From Streptomyces fildesensis (GTDB taxonomy: Bacteria; Actinomycetota; Actinomycetes; Streptomycetales; Streptomycetaceae), in contig NZ_JAAIKO010000003.1 of assembly GCF_016107395.1 (NCBI RefSeq), positions 372,001-436,000 on the forward strand: a stretch of 64,000 bases of DNA, given 5' to 3'. The translations under genes were made by a program, and so were the position numbers. Under the pieces are notes generated by a model that worked only from the letters and a program-made list of their open reading frames with translations, was not told the DNA's origin and made no database searches. This document shows positions 31,406 through 40,566 of this stretch, piece after piece. The number at the start of each line of letters is the position of its first letter. Positions within the stretch are counted from its first letter, which is position 1.

Positions 31406-32122
31406 ATGGATCGCGAACAACGGCTGGCCGACACCTTCGTCGAGTTGGCGGACACGCTGATCGACGACTTCGACATCATCGAGTTCCTCCATCAGCTGTC
31501 CACCCGGTGCCTGGAGCTCCTGGAGGTGTCGGCCGCCGCGATCATGCTCGCGCTGCCCGGCGCCGATCTGCACCCGGCCGCCGCCTCCGACGACCGCGCC
31601 GAGCTCTCCGACCTGCTGGCGCTGAACCAGCGCGAGGGCCCCGCGCTGGACTGCTACCGCACCGGATCACCGGTCGGGCCGTTCGACGTCGCCCGTTCGA
31701 CGCCGCAGTGGCCGGACTTCGCCGGCCAGGCCCGCCGCGCCGGATACGGCGTGGTCTGCGCTCTGCCCATGCGGCTGCGGCGCGAGGTGATCGGCTCGCT
31801 GCTCCTGCTGCGCGCCGGCGCGACCCCGCTGAGCAGTGCCGACGTCCGGCTGGCGCAGGCACTGGCCGACGCCGCCACGATCGGCATCCTGCACCAGCAG
31901 ACGCTGCGCCGGCACGCCGACCTCAGCGCCCAGCTGCACACCGCGCTGCACAGCCGGATAGCGATCGAACAGGCCAAGGGCGTACTGGCCGCCCGCTGGG
32001 GGACCACCGTGGACGAGGCCTTCAGCGCGATGCGCCGCCATGCCCGCACCCAGCGCCGGCTGCTCAGCGATGTCGCGCACGACATCGTCAACGGCGGATT
32101 CCAGCCGGACCGCGTCGAGTAG
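31406..32122 (+). CDS. GAF-ANTAR regulator, second of two
   Basis: A 238-residue protein beginning MDREQRLADTFVELADTLIDDFDIIEFLHQL. The GAF domain spans about residues 20-160 (CLELLEVSAAAIML, GPALDCYRTGSPV). A clear ANTAR domain follows (LHTALHSRIAIEQAKGVLAARW...DEAFSAMRRHARTQRRLL), with the conserved Ala/Arg and Glu-Gln-Ala-Lys-Gly signature of RNA-binding antiterminators. It senses an unknown signal and probably prevents termination in target transcripts. AAAGGCAGG upstream of ATG 31406 serves as ribosome site. Confidence 0.92.
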   Translation: MDREQRLADTFVELADTLIDDFDIIEFLHQLSTRCLELLEVSAAAIMLALPGADLHPAAASDDRAELSDLLALNQREGPALDCYRTGSPVGPFDVARSTPQWPDFAGQARRAGYGVVCALPMRLRREVIGSLLLLRAGATPLSSADVRLAQALADAATIGILHQQTLRRHADLSAQLHTALHSRIAIEQAKGVLAARWGTTVDEAFSAMRRHARTQRRLLSDVAHDIVNGGFQPDRVE

Positions 32123-32249
32123 CCCCCACCGCACACCGTCTCCCCTCACCCCGTCTCCCCCTGACACCGTCCCCCGCCGCATATCGTGAGCCTCCTGTGG
32201 TGGGCCCAGGGAAGTGGCTCGGGACGTGGCTCAGGGAAGTGGGGAACGC

Positions 32250-33416
32250 ATGGGTGAGTGGAGTCCGGCCGCGCGGGTGCGGGGCGTCGGAACGTCGATC
32301 TTCACCGAGATGACGGAGCTGGCCAGAAGGACCGGGGCCGTCAATCTGGGGCAGGGAGTGCCGGAGCTGGCCAGCCCCGCGACGCTGCTCAAGGACGTGG
32401 CCGAGGCCGTGCTCGCGGGCAACAACCAGTACCCGCCCGCCACCGGCTTCCCGGCGCTCCGCACCGCCGTCGCCGAACACCAGCTGCGGCGCTACGGGCT
32501 CGACTACCGGCCGGACGGCGAGGTGCTGATCACCACCGGCGCCACCGAGGCCATCGCGGCGGCGCTGCTCGCGTTCTGCGACCCCGGCGACGAGGTCCTG
32601 GCCTTCGACCCCTGCTACGACGCCTATCCCGCCGCCGCCCGGCTCAGCGGTGCCACGCTGGTCGGCGTCCCGCTGGAGGCCGACGGCGACGGCTTCGTGA
32701 TGAACGCCGACGCGCTGCGCGCCGCCGTGACGCCCAGAACCCGCGTCCTGGTGCTCAACACCCCGCACAACCCGATGGGGAAGGTGTTCACGGCCGCGGA
32801 ACTGGACGCGATCGCCGACGTCTGCCGGGAACACTCGCTCATCGTGGTGACCGACGAGGTGTACGAGCACCTGGTCTACGACGAGACCCCGCACCGGACG
32901 ATCGCGGCGCTGCCCGGCATGCGGGAGCGGACGCTGATCATCTCCTCGGCGGGCAAGACCTTCAACGTCACCGGCTGGAAGATCGGCTGGATCTGCGGAC
33001 CCGCGCCGCTCGTCGCCGCCGCCGGCTCCGTCAAGCAGTTCCTCACCTACGCCTCCGGCACCCCGTACCAGGAGGCGCTGGCCCGGATGCTCGGTTCCGT
33101 CGAGGAGTGGGCGGCGGAACTGCGCGGCACCCTGCGCACCAACCGTGATCTGCTGAGCGACGGCCTCAAGCAGGCCGGGCTGCGCCCGTACCGCGCGGAG
33201 GCCGGGTACTTCCTGCAGGCGGACGTACGGCCCTGGGGCTATACGGACGGCGTCACGTTCTGCCGGGAACTGCCGGAGCGGGCAGGCGTCGTCGCCATTC
33301 CGACGTCTGCCTTCTACCAGGGGCAGGACGCCCCTTCCTGGCTGGTCCGATTTTCCTTCTGCAAGCGCGAGGAATCGGTACGCACCGCCGTCGACCAGCT
33401 GGTGCGGGCGCGCTGA
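32250..33416 (+). CDS. PLP-dependent class I/II aminotransferase
   Basis: A 388-residue fold-type I aminotransferase. NLGQGVPELASP, NNQYPPATGFPALRTAVAEH, TGATEAIAAALLAF, LNTPHNPMGKVF, VTDEVYEHLVYD (Asp to PLP nitrogen), SSAGKTFNVTGWKIGW (Schiff-base Lys) and LVRFSFCKREE are all in order. The pattern resembles N-succinyldiaminopimelate/kynurenine-type aminotransferases. A kynurenine pathway lies 10 kb away, but that link is speculative. ATG 32250 gives the family N-terminus MGEWSPAARVRGVGTSIFTEM; the frame is open to 32214. Confidence 0.9.
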   Translation: MGEWSPAARVRGVGTSIFTEMTELARRTGAVNLGQGVPELASPATLLKDVAEAVLAGNNQYPPATGFPALRTAVAEHQLRRYGLDYRPDGEVLITTGATEAIAAALLAFCDPGDEVLAFDPCYDAYPAAARLSGATLVGVPLEADGDGFVMNADALRAAVTPRTRVLVLNTPHNPMGKVFTAAELDAIADVCREHSLIVVTDEVYEHLVYDETPHRTIAALPGMRERTLIISSAGKTFNVTGWKIGWICGPAPLVAAAGSVKQFLTYASGTPYQEALARMLGSVEEWAAELRGTLRTNRDLLSDGLKQAGLRPYRAEAGYFLQADVRPWGYTDGVTFCRELPERAGVVAIPTSAFYQGQDAPSWLVRFSFCKREESVRTAVDQLVRAR

Positions 33417-33526
33417 GAAGTTTTCGAACCTCTGGACTTCCTCAACTCTGCTTTCGATCCGATTCGGCGGGGGCATCACCGTCGCACGAACAACATCACA
33501 GCTCAGGAAGACGGGGGGCGGGGAAG

Positions 33527-33850
33527 ATGCGTGCATTCCTCATTGGTCTGGTCGCCGTAGTGGTCATCATCGCCATAGCGATGCAACTGCAGCGCCGGAG
33601 CCGATCGGTGAACCTGCGCAAGGGACGGGGCCGCGGACGGGGCCGGGCGGGCGCGGACGGCGCGAGCGCCACGGCGGGAGGCGGCAGCTGGTGGGCCTTC
33701 GGCGGCTCGGACGGGGGCGGCTCCGGGGGCGGCGGCCACCACGGCGGGGGCGGTCACCACTCCTGCGGCGGCGGGCATTCCTGTGGCGGCGGTTCGTCGT
33801 GTGGCGGGGGTTCGTCCTGTGGAGGAGGCGGCGGCTGCGGTAGCAGCTGA
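33527..33850 (+). CDS. Small membrane-anchored Gly/His/Cys-rich protein
   Basis: A 107-residue protein. It has one N-terminal membrane helix (MRAFLIGLVAVVVIIAIAMQL), an Arg/Lys/Gly linker, a short WWAFGGSDGG motif, then about 40 residues of Gly-rich repeats carrying HH, HSC, SSC and GC (five Cys and five His in all). No family is recognised. The tail resembles metal-binding or cross-linking low-complexity segments, and WAFGG...GGGG proteins of this layout occur in other actinomycetes. GGGGAAG at 33518-33524 fits ATG 33527. A terminator follows, so it is a single-gene unit. Confidence 0.65.
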   Translation: MRAFLIGLVAVVVIIAIAMQLQRRSRSVNLRKGRGRGRGRAGADGASATAGGGSWWAFGGSDGGGSGGGGHHGGGGHHSCGGGHSCGGGSSCGGGSSCGGGGGCGSS

Positions 33851-33887
33851 TCCGTGGAATTGCATGTGGCCCATGCCCATTCGCATA

Positions 33888-33925
33888 TGCGCCCGGTGGA
33901 ACTGTCACCCGCCGGGCGCAGTTTT
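33888..33925 (+). terminator. Terminator with T-run
   Basis: TGCGCCCGG pairs with CCGGGCGCA around a 15-base loop and is followed by GTTTT, 38 bases after the Gly/Cys-rich gene. Confidence 0.85.
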
Positions 33926-34122
33926 GGTGAACACCTGAACCGATACGCGCTCCTGGGGATGTAAAGAGCGCGAAGATGGGTAAAAAGGCTGAAGGCACCC
34001 CGCGTTTCATGATTCCGTATCTACCGGACCCCACGTGGGCACGAGCCGACGTACGTTCCCGCCAGATCCACCACCTGGTGCGGGTCGGCCCATCATCCAC
34101 TGCGTGCTTGCGGAGCCGACCC

Positions 34123-34644
34123 ATGCTCACCACTCTCCAGACCGCTTACACCGATACCCGTGCCGGAGACCTGGCCTGGTGCCTGGGCAGGGAAGCGCTC
34201 CCCGCGCTCGCCGTGCTCGACCTCCAGCTCAGCGGCGCGGACCAGCCCCCCGTGCAGGTGCAGATGCGCCTGCTCGGCGCCTCCCACCAGGTACTCATCG
34301 AATCCGAGGGCGGCGGTTGTTCGGAAACCGTCGCCTGCATCCCGGGAAGTCAGACTCCGCTCCCTTTTGGCGTCGCCAAACGGATCGGCATATGGGACTA
34401 CGAATTCGCGGCACGCGTCGAGACGTTGTCGCGCGGCTCCTTCGCGGGCCGGGCGCAGGAACTGCTCGCACTGGTCGCGGATCATCCGCACGGTCTCGCG
34501 GGAACGTTTCCCGGGGATCCGCACGCGTTCACCGCGATGCTCGTCCAGCACAGCGAGGGCAGCGTCCGCTGGCGCACCTGGCACGCCTATCCCCAGGAAG
34601 GGCGGTTGGTGGCGACGAGGTCGCGCGTCAGTGCCCTTCCGTAG
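34123..34644 (+). CDS. DUF2617 family protein
   Basis: A 173-residue protein, MLTTLQTAYTDTRAGDLAWCLG..., with LDLQLSGADQPPVQVQMRLLGASHQV, FAARVETLSRGSFAGRAQEL and GTFPGDPHAFTAMLVQ. This is the actinobacterial DUF2617 layout; no function is known. ATG 34123 is taken as start because upstream residues in the same open frame do not resemble the family. It lies upstream of the spermidine synthase-like gene on the same strand. Confidence 0.78.
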   Translation: MLTTLQTAYTDTRAGDLAWCLGREALPALAVLDLQLSGADQPPVQVQMRLLGASHQVLIESEGGGCSETVACIPGSQTPLPFGVAKRIGIWDYEFAARVETLSRGSFAGRAQELLALVADHPHGLAGTFPGDPHAFTAMLVQHSEGSVRWRTWHAYPQEGRLVATRSRVSALP

Positions 34645-34812
34645 CCGTACGGCGGGCGGGCCGCGGGTGGAGTGCGCTTCGGTGCCGGCGCTCGGAGCGC
34701 ACTTTTGCGAGCCGTGGTGGTACTCATCGCGCCCTCAAGTGACGTCAAGTGCCCTCAAAATGCACCCCTGTGGGTGACAAATGCGACCGCAAGCCTGACA
34801 TAGCGTTCATTC

Positions 34813-36402
34813 ATGATCGACCAGTCAAGCCGCCGGTCCGCCGTGCGGCTCCCCGTACCGGTCGGGCCGGCCCGTGCACTGGTCCTCGCCGCCGTCTTCG
34901 TCTGCGCCGCCTGCGGCCTGATCTACGAGCTCGAACTCGTCGCGCTCGCCTCCTACCTGGTCGGTGACTCCGTCACCCAGGCCTCCGTCATCCTGTCGGT
35001 GATGGTCTTCGCCATGGGCGTCGGCTCCCTGCTCGCCAAGCGGATACGGTGCGTCGCGGCCGTCGGCTTCGCGGGGGTGGAGGCGGCGCTCGCGCTGGTC
35101 GGCGGCCTCTCGGTGATGGCGCTGTACGCGTGCTTCGCCTGGTTCGGGATGGCGCGGCCGGCGATGATCGGCTGCGCGTTCGCCATCGGGGTGCTGATCG
35201 GCGCCGAGATCCCGCTGCTCATGACGCTGATCCAGCGGATCCGCCGGCAGGATGCCGGCGGCGCCGTCGCCGATCTGTTCGCCGCGGACTACGTCGGCGC
35301 GCTCGCCGGCGGACTCGCCTTCCCGTTCCTGCTGCTGCCGGCGTTCGGACAGCTCACCGGCGCGCTGGTCACCGGCGCGGTGAACGCGGTCGCGGGCGCC
35401 GCGATGGTGCTGTGGCTGTTCCGCAACGACCTGACCCCGAGCGCCCGCAACTGGCTGCTCGTCGCCAACCTCGGCGTGCTGACGGTGCTCGGCGGCGCCG
35501 CCTTCACGGCCGGCCCGTTCGAACAGGCCGCGCGGCGCGCGGTGTACGGCGGCGATGTGCGCGTCGCCGAACAGACCGATGTGCAGGAGATAGTCCTGAC
35601 CGGAGGCTCCGGCGCCCCCGTCCAGCTCTTCTTCGACGGGCGGCTGCGGGTCTGCGGAGCCGACGAGTTCCGGTACCACGAGGCGCTGGTGCACCCGGCG
35701 ATGGCCGGCCCGCACTCCCGCGTCCTCATCCTCGGCGGCGGCGACGGCCTCGCCCTGCGCGAGGTGCTCCGGTACCCGGACGTCACGTCGGTGACCGTCG
35801 TCGACCTGGACGGCGAGCTCGTGCGGCTCGCCCGCACGGACGCCGACCTCGTCGCGCTCAACCGGCACGCCTACGCCGATCCGCGGGTCCGCACCGTCAC
35901 CGCCGACGCCTTCGACTGGCTCCGGGCCGGCCGCCCGGGGCCGTACGACGTGATCCTCGCCGATCTGCCCGACCCCGGGATCTCGCGCAGCGCGAAGCTG
36001 TACTCCGAGGAGTTCTACGGCCTGGCGGGCCGCGCGCTGGCCCGGGACGGACGGCTCGCCGTCCATGCCGGCTCGCCGAGCTCGGCCCGGCACACCTACT
36101 GGACGATCGACGCGACGCTGCGGGCCACCGGGCTGCGCACCGTGCCGTATCTCACCGGCGGGCGGGACTGCGGGCCACCGTCGGGACCCGACCGCTGGTC
36201 CGGCAGGACCGGTGACGGGCCCACCGACTGGGGCTTCGTGCTGGCGTCGCGCGAGCGGCCCGAGCTGCGGCTCGCCCCGGACGCGCCACCGCTGCGCTCA
36301 CTGACCCCGGCGGCCCTGCGGTCACTGCGCGAGGCCGCCTGGGCCTCCCGCGAGAGCGGACTCGCGCCTTCCACACTGATGCGGCCACGGGTGGGCGGCT
36401 GA
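34813..36402 (+). CDS. Membrane-fused spermidine synthase-like protein
   Basis: A 529-residue two-part protein. Residues about 20-230 form seven or so membrane helices ([31 protein letters not shown]...). The C-terminal half is a spermidine-synthase/SAM-methyltransferase-type Rossmann fold with [45 protein letters not shown] and [11 protein letters not shown]. The Asp in ADLPDP and the GGGDG loop are those of aminopropyltransferases. It may make a polyamine from decarboxylated SAM at the membrane. Many such fusions are uncharacterised, so the substrate is open. ATG 34813 is used. Confidence 0.85.
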   Translation: MIDQSSRRSAVRLPVPVGPARALVLAAVFVCAACGLIYELELVALASYLVGDSVTQASVILSVMVFAMGVGSLLAKRIRCVAAVGFAGVEAALALVGGLSVMALYACFAWFGMARPAMIGCAFAIGVLIGAEIPLLMTLIQRIRRQDAGGAVADLFAADYVGALAGGLAFPFLLLPAFGQLTGALVTGAVNAVAGAAMVLWLFRNDLTPSARNWLLVANLGVLTVLGGAAFTAGPFEQAARRAVYGGDVRVAEQTDVQEIVLTGGSGAPVQLFFDGRLRVCGADEFRYHEALVHPAMAGPHSRVLILGGGDGLALREVLRYPDVTSVTVVDLDGELVRLARTDADLVALNRHAYADPRVRTVTADAFDWLRAGRPGPYDVILADLPDPGISRSAKLYSEEFYGLAGRALARDGRLAVHAGSPSSARHTYWTIDATLRATGLRTVPYLTGGRDCGPPSGPDRWSGRTGDGPTDWGFVLASRERPELRLAPDAPPLRSLTPAALRSLREAAWASRESGLAPSTLMRPRVGG

Positions 36403-36430
36403 GTGGGGTGGCGACCCGGCTCCGCGCCTG

Positions 36431-36478
36431 CTGCCGGGTCCGCTGCCGGGTCCGCTTCCGGGTCCGGTTCCGGTCCGG
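36431..36478. repeat. 12-bp tandem repeat, four units
   Basis: CTGCCGGGTCCG occurs twice exactly, then as CTTCCGGGTCCG and GTTCCGGTCCGG, in the spacer after the spermidine synthase-like gene. No gene is seen in this 160-base gap. Confidence 0.85.
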
Positions 36479-36562
36479 CTCGCAGGCCTGGCTCGGGCCT
36501 GTGTCCGGTCCGGCCGGTGCGACCCGGTGACCTGGGCGGCCGACGGTCGGTAGGCTCCCCGC

Positions 36563-37357
36563 ATGGAGCATGAGGTGTTCGTTCCGGTCCTGGCGGAAAC
36601 CATTCGGCAGGCACTCGCCGACCCGGCCCGCGTCGCCGCGAGCCTGCCCGGCTGGCAGCCCGACCCCGGCGGGGACGTTCTCACCGGCCGGCTGCGCGTG
36701 CGGGCCGGCGGTTCGACGATCACCTACCGCGGCTCGCTCCGCGTCACCGAGCGCGACGGCGGGTTCTCCGTCGAGGGCGAAGGTGCGGAGGCGCGCGGCA
36801 CCGGCACCGTGAAGTTCTCGCTCGGAGTGCTCGTCGAGGAGGCCGACCAGGCCGTTCCCGGCACGATGCTGTCCTTCACCGGCACCGCGACCGCGGACGG
36901 GCGGCTCGGTACGTTCGACGGCCCCGCCCGCGAGACCGCGGCCCGCCGGCTGCTCGACCGCTTCACCGCGGAACTGACGGCCGGGCTCCCCGGACTGCCC
37001 GAGGAACCCGATGTCGTCGACGGCCTCGACGGTGCCGACGAGGGCGGGGAGCCGGACCCGGCCGAGGAGATCGCGCTGGTCGAGGTGGACCTGAACGAGG
37101 TCGAGGTGGAGGTCCCGGAGACCGCGGCCGAGCTCGACGACCTCGAACCCCCGGCCGAGGCGGCCCACGCCCGCCGCACGATGATCGGCCGCAGCGCGGA
37201 GGAGGTCGACCACGCTCCGCCCCGCGGCCGTTACGCCCCCGCGCCCTCCGCGGCGACCACCTCCACCACCGCCACCCTCCGCTGGGCCGCACCCGCCGCC
37301 GCGGTCCTGGTGGCCTCCGCGGTCGTCGTGGGCCGGGTGCTGCGCCGCCGCCGGTAG
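36563..37357 (+). CDS. SRPBCC (CoxG-like) domain protein with C-terminal membrane anchor
   Basis: A 264-residue protein. The N-terminal 150 residues match the CoxG/carbon-monoxide-dehydrogenase-subunit-G branch of the START-like fold (MEHEVFVPVLAETIRQALADPARVAASLPGW, with TGRLRVRAGGSTITYRGSL, LSFTGTATADGRL). An acidic linker (about 150-205) and one terminal helix (AAVLVASAVVVGRVLRRRR) follow. CoxG-type proteins bind hydrophobic ligands or membrane, but no cox genes are nearby, so its role is unknown. ATG 36563 is the only good start. Confidence 0.78.
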   Translation: MEHEVFVPVLAETIRQALADPARVAASLPGWQPDPGGDVLTGRLRVRAGGSTITYRGSLRVTERDGGFSVEGEGAEARGTGTVKFSLGVLVEEADQAVPGTMLSFTGTATADGRLGTFDGPARETAARRLLDRFTAELTAGLPGLPEEPDVVDGLDGADEGGEPDPAEEIALVEVDLNEVEVEVPETAAELDDLEPPAEAAHARRTMIGRSAEEVDHAPPRGRYAPAPSAATTSTTATLRWAAPAAAVLVASAVVVGRVLRRRR

Positions 37358-37405
37358 GTGGGTGCTGAGCACACATGATCGAGGGTCAGGCCCTACGCTC
37401 ATAGG

Positions 37406-38203
37406 GTGACGACTGGGAAGAAACTGACGGCGGGCGACGCCGAACTGACCGTGGTGCCGCAGGACGGCTGCCGGATCGCCTCGCTGACGGTCGGAGGGAC
37501 CGAACTGCTGCGCCAGGGCGACCGGTACGGCTCGTTCATCATGGTGCCGTGGTGCGGCAGGACCGAGAACGGCCGGTTCCGCAACGGCGGGATCGTGCAC
37601 CAACTGCCGGTGGACGCAGCTCCGCACGCGATCCACGGCACGGGCCGGCACACCGCGTGGCACGACGGTCCGCCCGGAACGGACTCGGCGGCTTCCTACT
37701 ACTTCGACCTGGCCGACCCGTGGCCGTATCCGGGCCGCGTCACGCAGACCTTCGAGCTGGGCGAGAACGAGCTGCGGATGACCCTGGCGGTGGAGGCGTC
37801 CGCCGACTCCTTCCCGGCGCAGGCCGGCTGGCACCCCTGGTTCCTGCGGAACCTCGGACAGGGCGGCCGCGACGCCGAGATCGACTTCAGCCCGGAGTGG
37901 CAGGAGGAGCGCGGCGACGACCATCTGCCGACGGGCAAGCGGACCGAGCCGAAGCCCGGACCGTGGGACGACTGCTTCGGGATGCCGGACGGAGTGGACG
38001 TGTCGCTGACCTGGCCCGGCGAGCTGCGGGTACGGGTGACCAGCCCGGCCGAATGGGTCGTGGTCTACGACGAGCAGCCCGAGGCCGTGTGCGTCGAGCC
38101 GCAGTCCGGGCCGCCGAACGGCCTCAACACGCTGCCGCGCCTCGTCACCCCGATCGATCCGCTGGAGATCACGACGGTCTGGTCCTGGGAGCGGCTGGGC
38201 TGA
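37406..38203 (+). CDS. Aldose 1-epimerase-family protein
   Basis: A 265-residue galactose mutarotase-like protein: VVPQDGCRIASLTVGGTELL, GSFIMVPWCGRTENGRF (the substrate-loop RxxNGRF motif), HAIHGTGRH (His) and GWHPWFLRN (His), and VCVEPQSGPPNGLN (catalytic Glu). It interconverts sugar anomers or hexose-6-phosphates; the sugar is not predictable. GTG 37406 follows a GGG-containing leader. pyrE begins 38 bases after its stop, so the two may be co-transcribed. Confidence 0.86.
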   Translation: MTTGKKLTAGDAELTVVPQDGCRIASLTVGGTELLRQGDRYGSFIMVPWCGRTENGRFRNGGIVHQLPVDAAPHAIHGTGRHTAWHDGPPGTDSAASYYFDLADPWPYPGRVTQTFELGENELRMTLAVEASADSFPAQAGWHPWFLRNLGQGGRDAEIDFSPEWQEERGDDHLPTGKRTEPKPGPWDDCFGMPDGVDVSLTWPGELRVRVTSPAEWVVVYDEQPEAVCVEPQSGPPNGLNTLPRLVTPIDPLEITTVWSWERLG

Positions 38204-38241
38204 TTCCGCCCGAGCCGATCGCGGCGGCTAATCTCGACGCT

Positions 38242-38781
38242 ATGAGTGACGTGCGCGAGGCCCTGCTGCAGCAGATCAAGGACAAGGCCGTGGTCCACGG
38301 CAAGGTGACCCTCTCCTCCGGGCTGGAGGCCGACTTCTACGTCGACCTCCGCCGGATCACCCTGGACGGCGAGGCGGCGCCGCTGACCGGCCAGGTGATG
38401 CTCGATCTGACCAAGGACCTCGACTTCGACGCCGTCGGCGGGCTGACGCTCGGCGCCGACCCGGTGGCCGGCTCGATGCTGCACGCGGCCGCCGCCCGCG
38501 GCCGCCGGCTCGACGCCTTCGTCGTCCGCAAGGCGACCAAGGCGCACGGTATGCAGCGCCGGATCGAGGGCACCGAGGTCAAGGGCCGACGCGTCCTGGT
38601 CGTCGAGGACACCTCGACCACCGGTGGCTCCCCGCTGACCGCCGTCGAAGCGGTGCGTGAGGCCGGCGGCGAGGTCGTGGCCGTCGCCGTCATCGTGGAG
38701 CGCGGCGCCGCCCCGGCGATCGAGGCGGCCGGGCTGCCGTATCTCGCCGCCTACTCGCTGGCCGACCTCGACCTCGGCTGA
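38242..38781 (+). CDS. pyrE: Orotate phosphoribosyltransferase
   Basis: A 179-residue enzyme joining orotate to PRPP in UMP synthesis. Visible motifs are GKVTLSSGLEADFYVDLRR (orotate loop), AVGGLTLGADPVAGSML, VRKATKAHGMQRRIEG (flexible catalytic loop with Lys) and VLVVEDTSTTGGSPL (PRPP loop). The length is normal. It stands apart from the main pyr operon, as in other Streptomyces. A very strong inverted repeat follows. Confidence 0.95.
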   Translation: MSDVREALLQQIKDKAVVHGKVTLSSGLEADFYVDLRRITLDGEAAPLTGQVMLDLTKDLDFDAVGGLTLGADPVAGSMLHAAAARGRRLDAFVVRKATKAHGMQRRIEGTEVKGRRVLVVEDTSTTGGSPLTAVEAVREAGGEVVAVAVIVERGAAPAIEAAGLPYLAAYSLADLDLG

Positions 38782-38849
38782 GTCACGGCTGAGTCTCGTT
38801 CCTGCGCTTGCTCAGCGGCGGGAAGGGCCTTCTGACCTGCGGATCCACC

Positions 38850-38887
38850 GGCCCCCTGAACGTTCCACGTGGAACGTTCAGGGGGCC
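38850..38887. terminator. 38-bp perfect palindrome after pyrE
   Basis: The halves GGCCCCCTGAACGTTCCAC and GTGGAACGTTCAGGGGGCC are exact complements with no loop. It probably works as a terminator for pyrE (followed by TTC). Its centre, GTTCCACGTGGAAC, differs at two symmetric bases from the ParB site parS (GTTTCACGTGAAAC). Confidence 0.8.
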
Positions 38888-39000
38888 TTCGCATGCGAGG
38901 TGTGCACCGAGGTGGTGTTCCAGCGGCTCTCTGGGAGGATGGTGCCGACAAAGACGTCGTACCGCAGTATCAGGACCCGCACATCACGAGGAGCGGACAA

Positions 39001-40023
39001 ATGCCCATCGCAACCCCCGAGGTCTACAACGAGATGCTCGACCGGGCGAAGGCAGGCAAGTTCGCCTACCCGGCCATCAACGTGACCTCGTCGCAGACGC
39101 TGCACGCCGCGCTGCGCGGCCTGGCCGAGGCGGAGAGCGACGGCATCATCCAGATCTCCACCGGTGGCGCGGAGTTCCTGGGCGGCCAGTACAGCAAGGA
39201 CATGGTCACCGGCGCGGTGGCGCTGGCGGAGTTCGCGCACATCGTGGCCGAGAAGTACCCGGTCACCGTCGCGCTGCACACCGACCACTGCCCGAAGGAC
39301 AAGCTGGACGCGTACGTCCGTCCGCTGCTGAAGATCTCGCAGGACCGTGTCGCCGCGGGCCGTCTGCCGCTCTTCCAGTCCCACATGTGGGACGGCTCGG
39401 CGGAGAACCTCAACGATAACCTCGCCATCGCGCAGGAGCTGCTCGCCCAGGCCGTCAGGGCCAACATCATCCTCGAGGTGGAGATCACCCCGACCGGTGG
39501 CGAGGAGGACGGTGTCTCGCACGAGATCAACGACTCCCTCTACACCACCCCGGACGACGCGTTCCGTACCGTCGAGGCCCTCGGCCTGGGCGAGAAGGGC
39601 CGCTACCTGCTGGCCGCGTCCTTCGGAAACGTGCACGGCGTCTACAAGCCGGGCAACGTCGTCCTGCGCCCGGAGATCCTCAAGGAGCTCCAGGTCGCGG
39701 TCGCCGAGAAGCACGGCAAGGCCAACGCCTTCGACTTCGTCTTCCACGGCGGTTCCGGCTCGACGATCGAGGAGATCAACGAGGCCCTGGAGAACGGCGT
39801 CGTCAAGATGAACATCGACACCGACCTGCAGTACGCCTTCACCCGCCCGGTCGCGGACCACATGTTCCGTAACTACGACGGTGTGCTGAAGGTCGACGGC
39901 GAGGTCGGCAACAAGAAGGTCTACGACCCCCGCGTCTGGGGCAAGTCCGCCGAGGCCGGCATGGCCGCGCGCGTCGTCGTCGCCGCCGAGAACCTGCGCT
40001 CCGCGGGCAACAAGATCAAGTAA
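39001..40023 (+). CDS. fba: Class II fructose-bisphosphate aldolase
   Basis: A 340-residue zinc aldolase of glycolysis/gluconeogenesis. MPIATPEVYNEMLDRAKAGKFAYPAINVTSS begins the class IIa pattern. VALHTDHCPKD supplies the catalytic Asp and a Zn-His; SHMWDGS, EVEITPTGGEEDGVSHE, AASFGNVHGVYKPGNV (Zn-His), FVFHGGSGS (Zn-His) and MNIDTDLQYAF bind the substrate. The length is right for the family. AGGAGCGG upstream places ATG 39001. A strong terminator follows, so it is monocistronic. Confidence 0.97.
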   Translation: MPIATPEVYNEMLDRAKAGKFAYPAINVTSSQTLHAALRGLAEAESDGIIQISTGGAEFLGGQYSKDMVTGAVALAEFAHIVAEKYPVTVALHTDHCPKDKLDAYVRPLLKISQDRVAAGRLPLFQSHMWDGSAENLNDNLAIAQELLAQAVRANIILEVEITPTGGEEDGVSHEINDSLYTTPDDAFRTVEALGLGEKGRYLLAASFGNVHGVYKPGNVVLRPEILKELQVAVAEKHGKANAFDFVFHGGSGSTIEEINEALENGVVKMNIDTDLQYAFTRPVADHMFRNYDGVLKVDGEVGNKKVYDPRVWGKSAEAGMAARVVVAAENLRSAGNKIK

Positions 40024-40081
40024 TTCGCGGCGCCACTGCGGAGTGCCGCTCCGTGGCACGACCGCGCAGTACCGCTCCGCA

Positions 40082-40122
40082 CGCAGCCCCCCGGGTCCGC
40101 CGTTCCGGCCCGGGGGGCTGCG
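40082..40122 (+). terminator. Terminator of fba
   Basis: GCAGCCCCCCGGG pairs with CCCGGGGGGCTGC around a 13-base loop, 60 bases after the fba stop. Confidence 0.85.
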
Positions 40123-40152
40123 CGCTGTCCGGGACAGGGCAGACTGGAACGC

Positions 40153-40566
40153 ATGGCCATTCACAAAGACCTTCTCGGGGGTCCGCCCCCGACCCATCTG
40201 CCCGACGACCCGGAGCCGCGCGAGCTGCTCGCCTCCGGGGCGGCGCCCTCCGAGGTAGCCGCGAAGTACCCCGCCTCCTCTCTGGCCTGGGCCCAGCTCG
40301 CCGACGACGCCTTCGAAGGGGGCCGGGTCGTCGAGTCGTACGCCTACGCGCGCACCGGCTACCACCGCGGCCTCGACGCGCTGCGCCGGGCCGGCTGGAA
40401 GGGCCACGGCCCGGTGCCGTTCGAGCACGAGCCGAACCGCGGCTTCCTGCGCGCGCTGCACGCCCTCGCCCGCGCCGCGCAGGCGATCGGCGAGCAGGAG
40501 GAGTACGAGCGCTGCTCGTCCTTCCTCCGCGACAGCTCGCCGACCGCGGCGGACACCCTCAGCTGA
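40153..40566 (+). CDS. DUF3151 family protein
   Basis: A 137-residue soluble protein: MAIHKDLLGGPPPTHLPDDPEP, then a helical repeat-like core (SSLAWAQLADDAFEGG, SYAYARTGYHRGLDALRRAGWKG, RGFLRALHALARAAQAIGE). DUF3151 proteins are restricted to actinobacteria, have TPR-like helices and follow fba in many genomes. The function is unknown. Confidence 0.85.
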   Translation: MAIHKDLLGGPPPTHLPDDPEPRELLASGAAPSEVAAKYPASSLAWAQLADDAFEGGRVVESYAYARTGYHRGLDALRRAGWKGHGPVPFEHEPNRGFLRALHALARAAQAIGEQEEYERCSSFLRDSSPTAADTLS

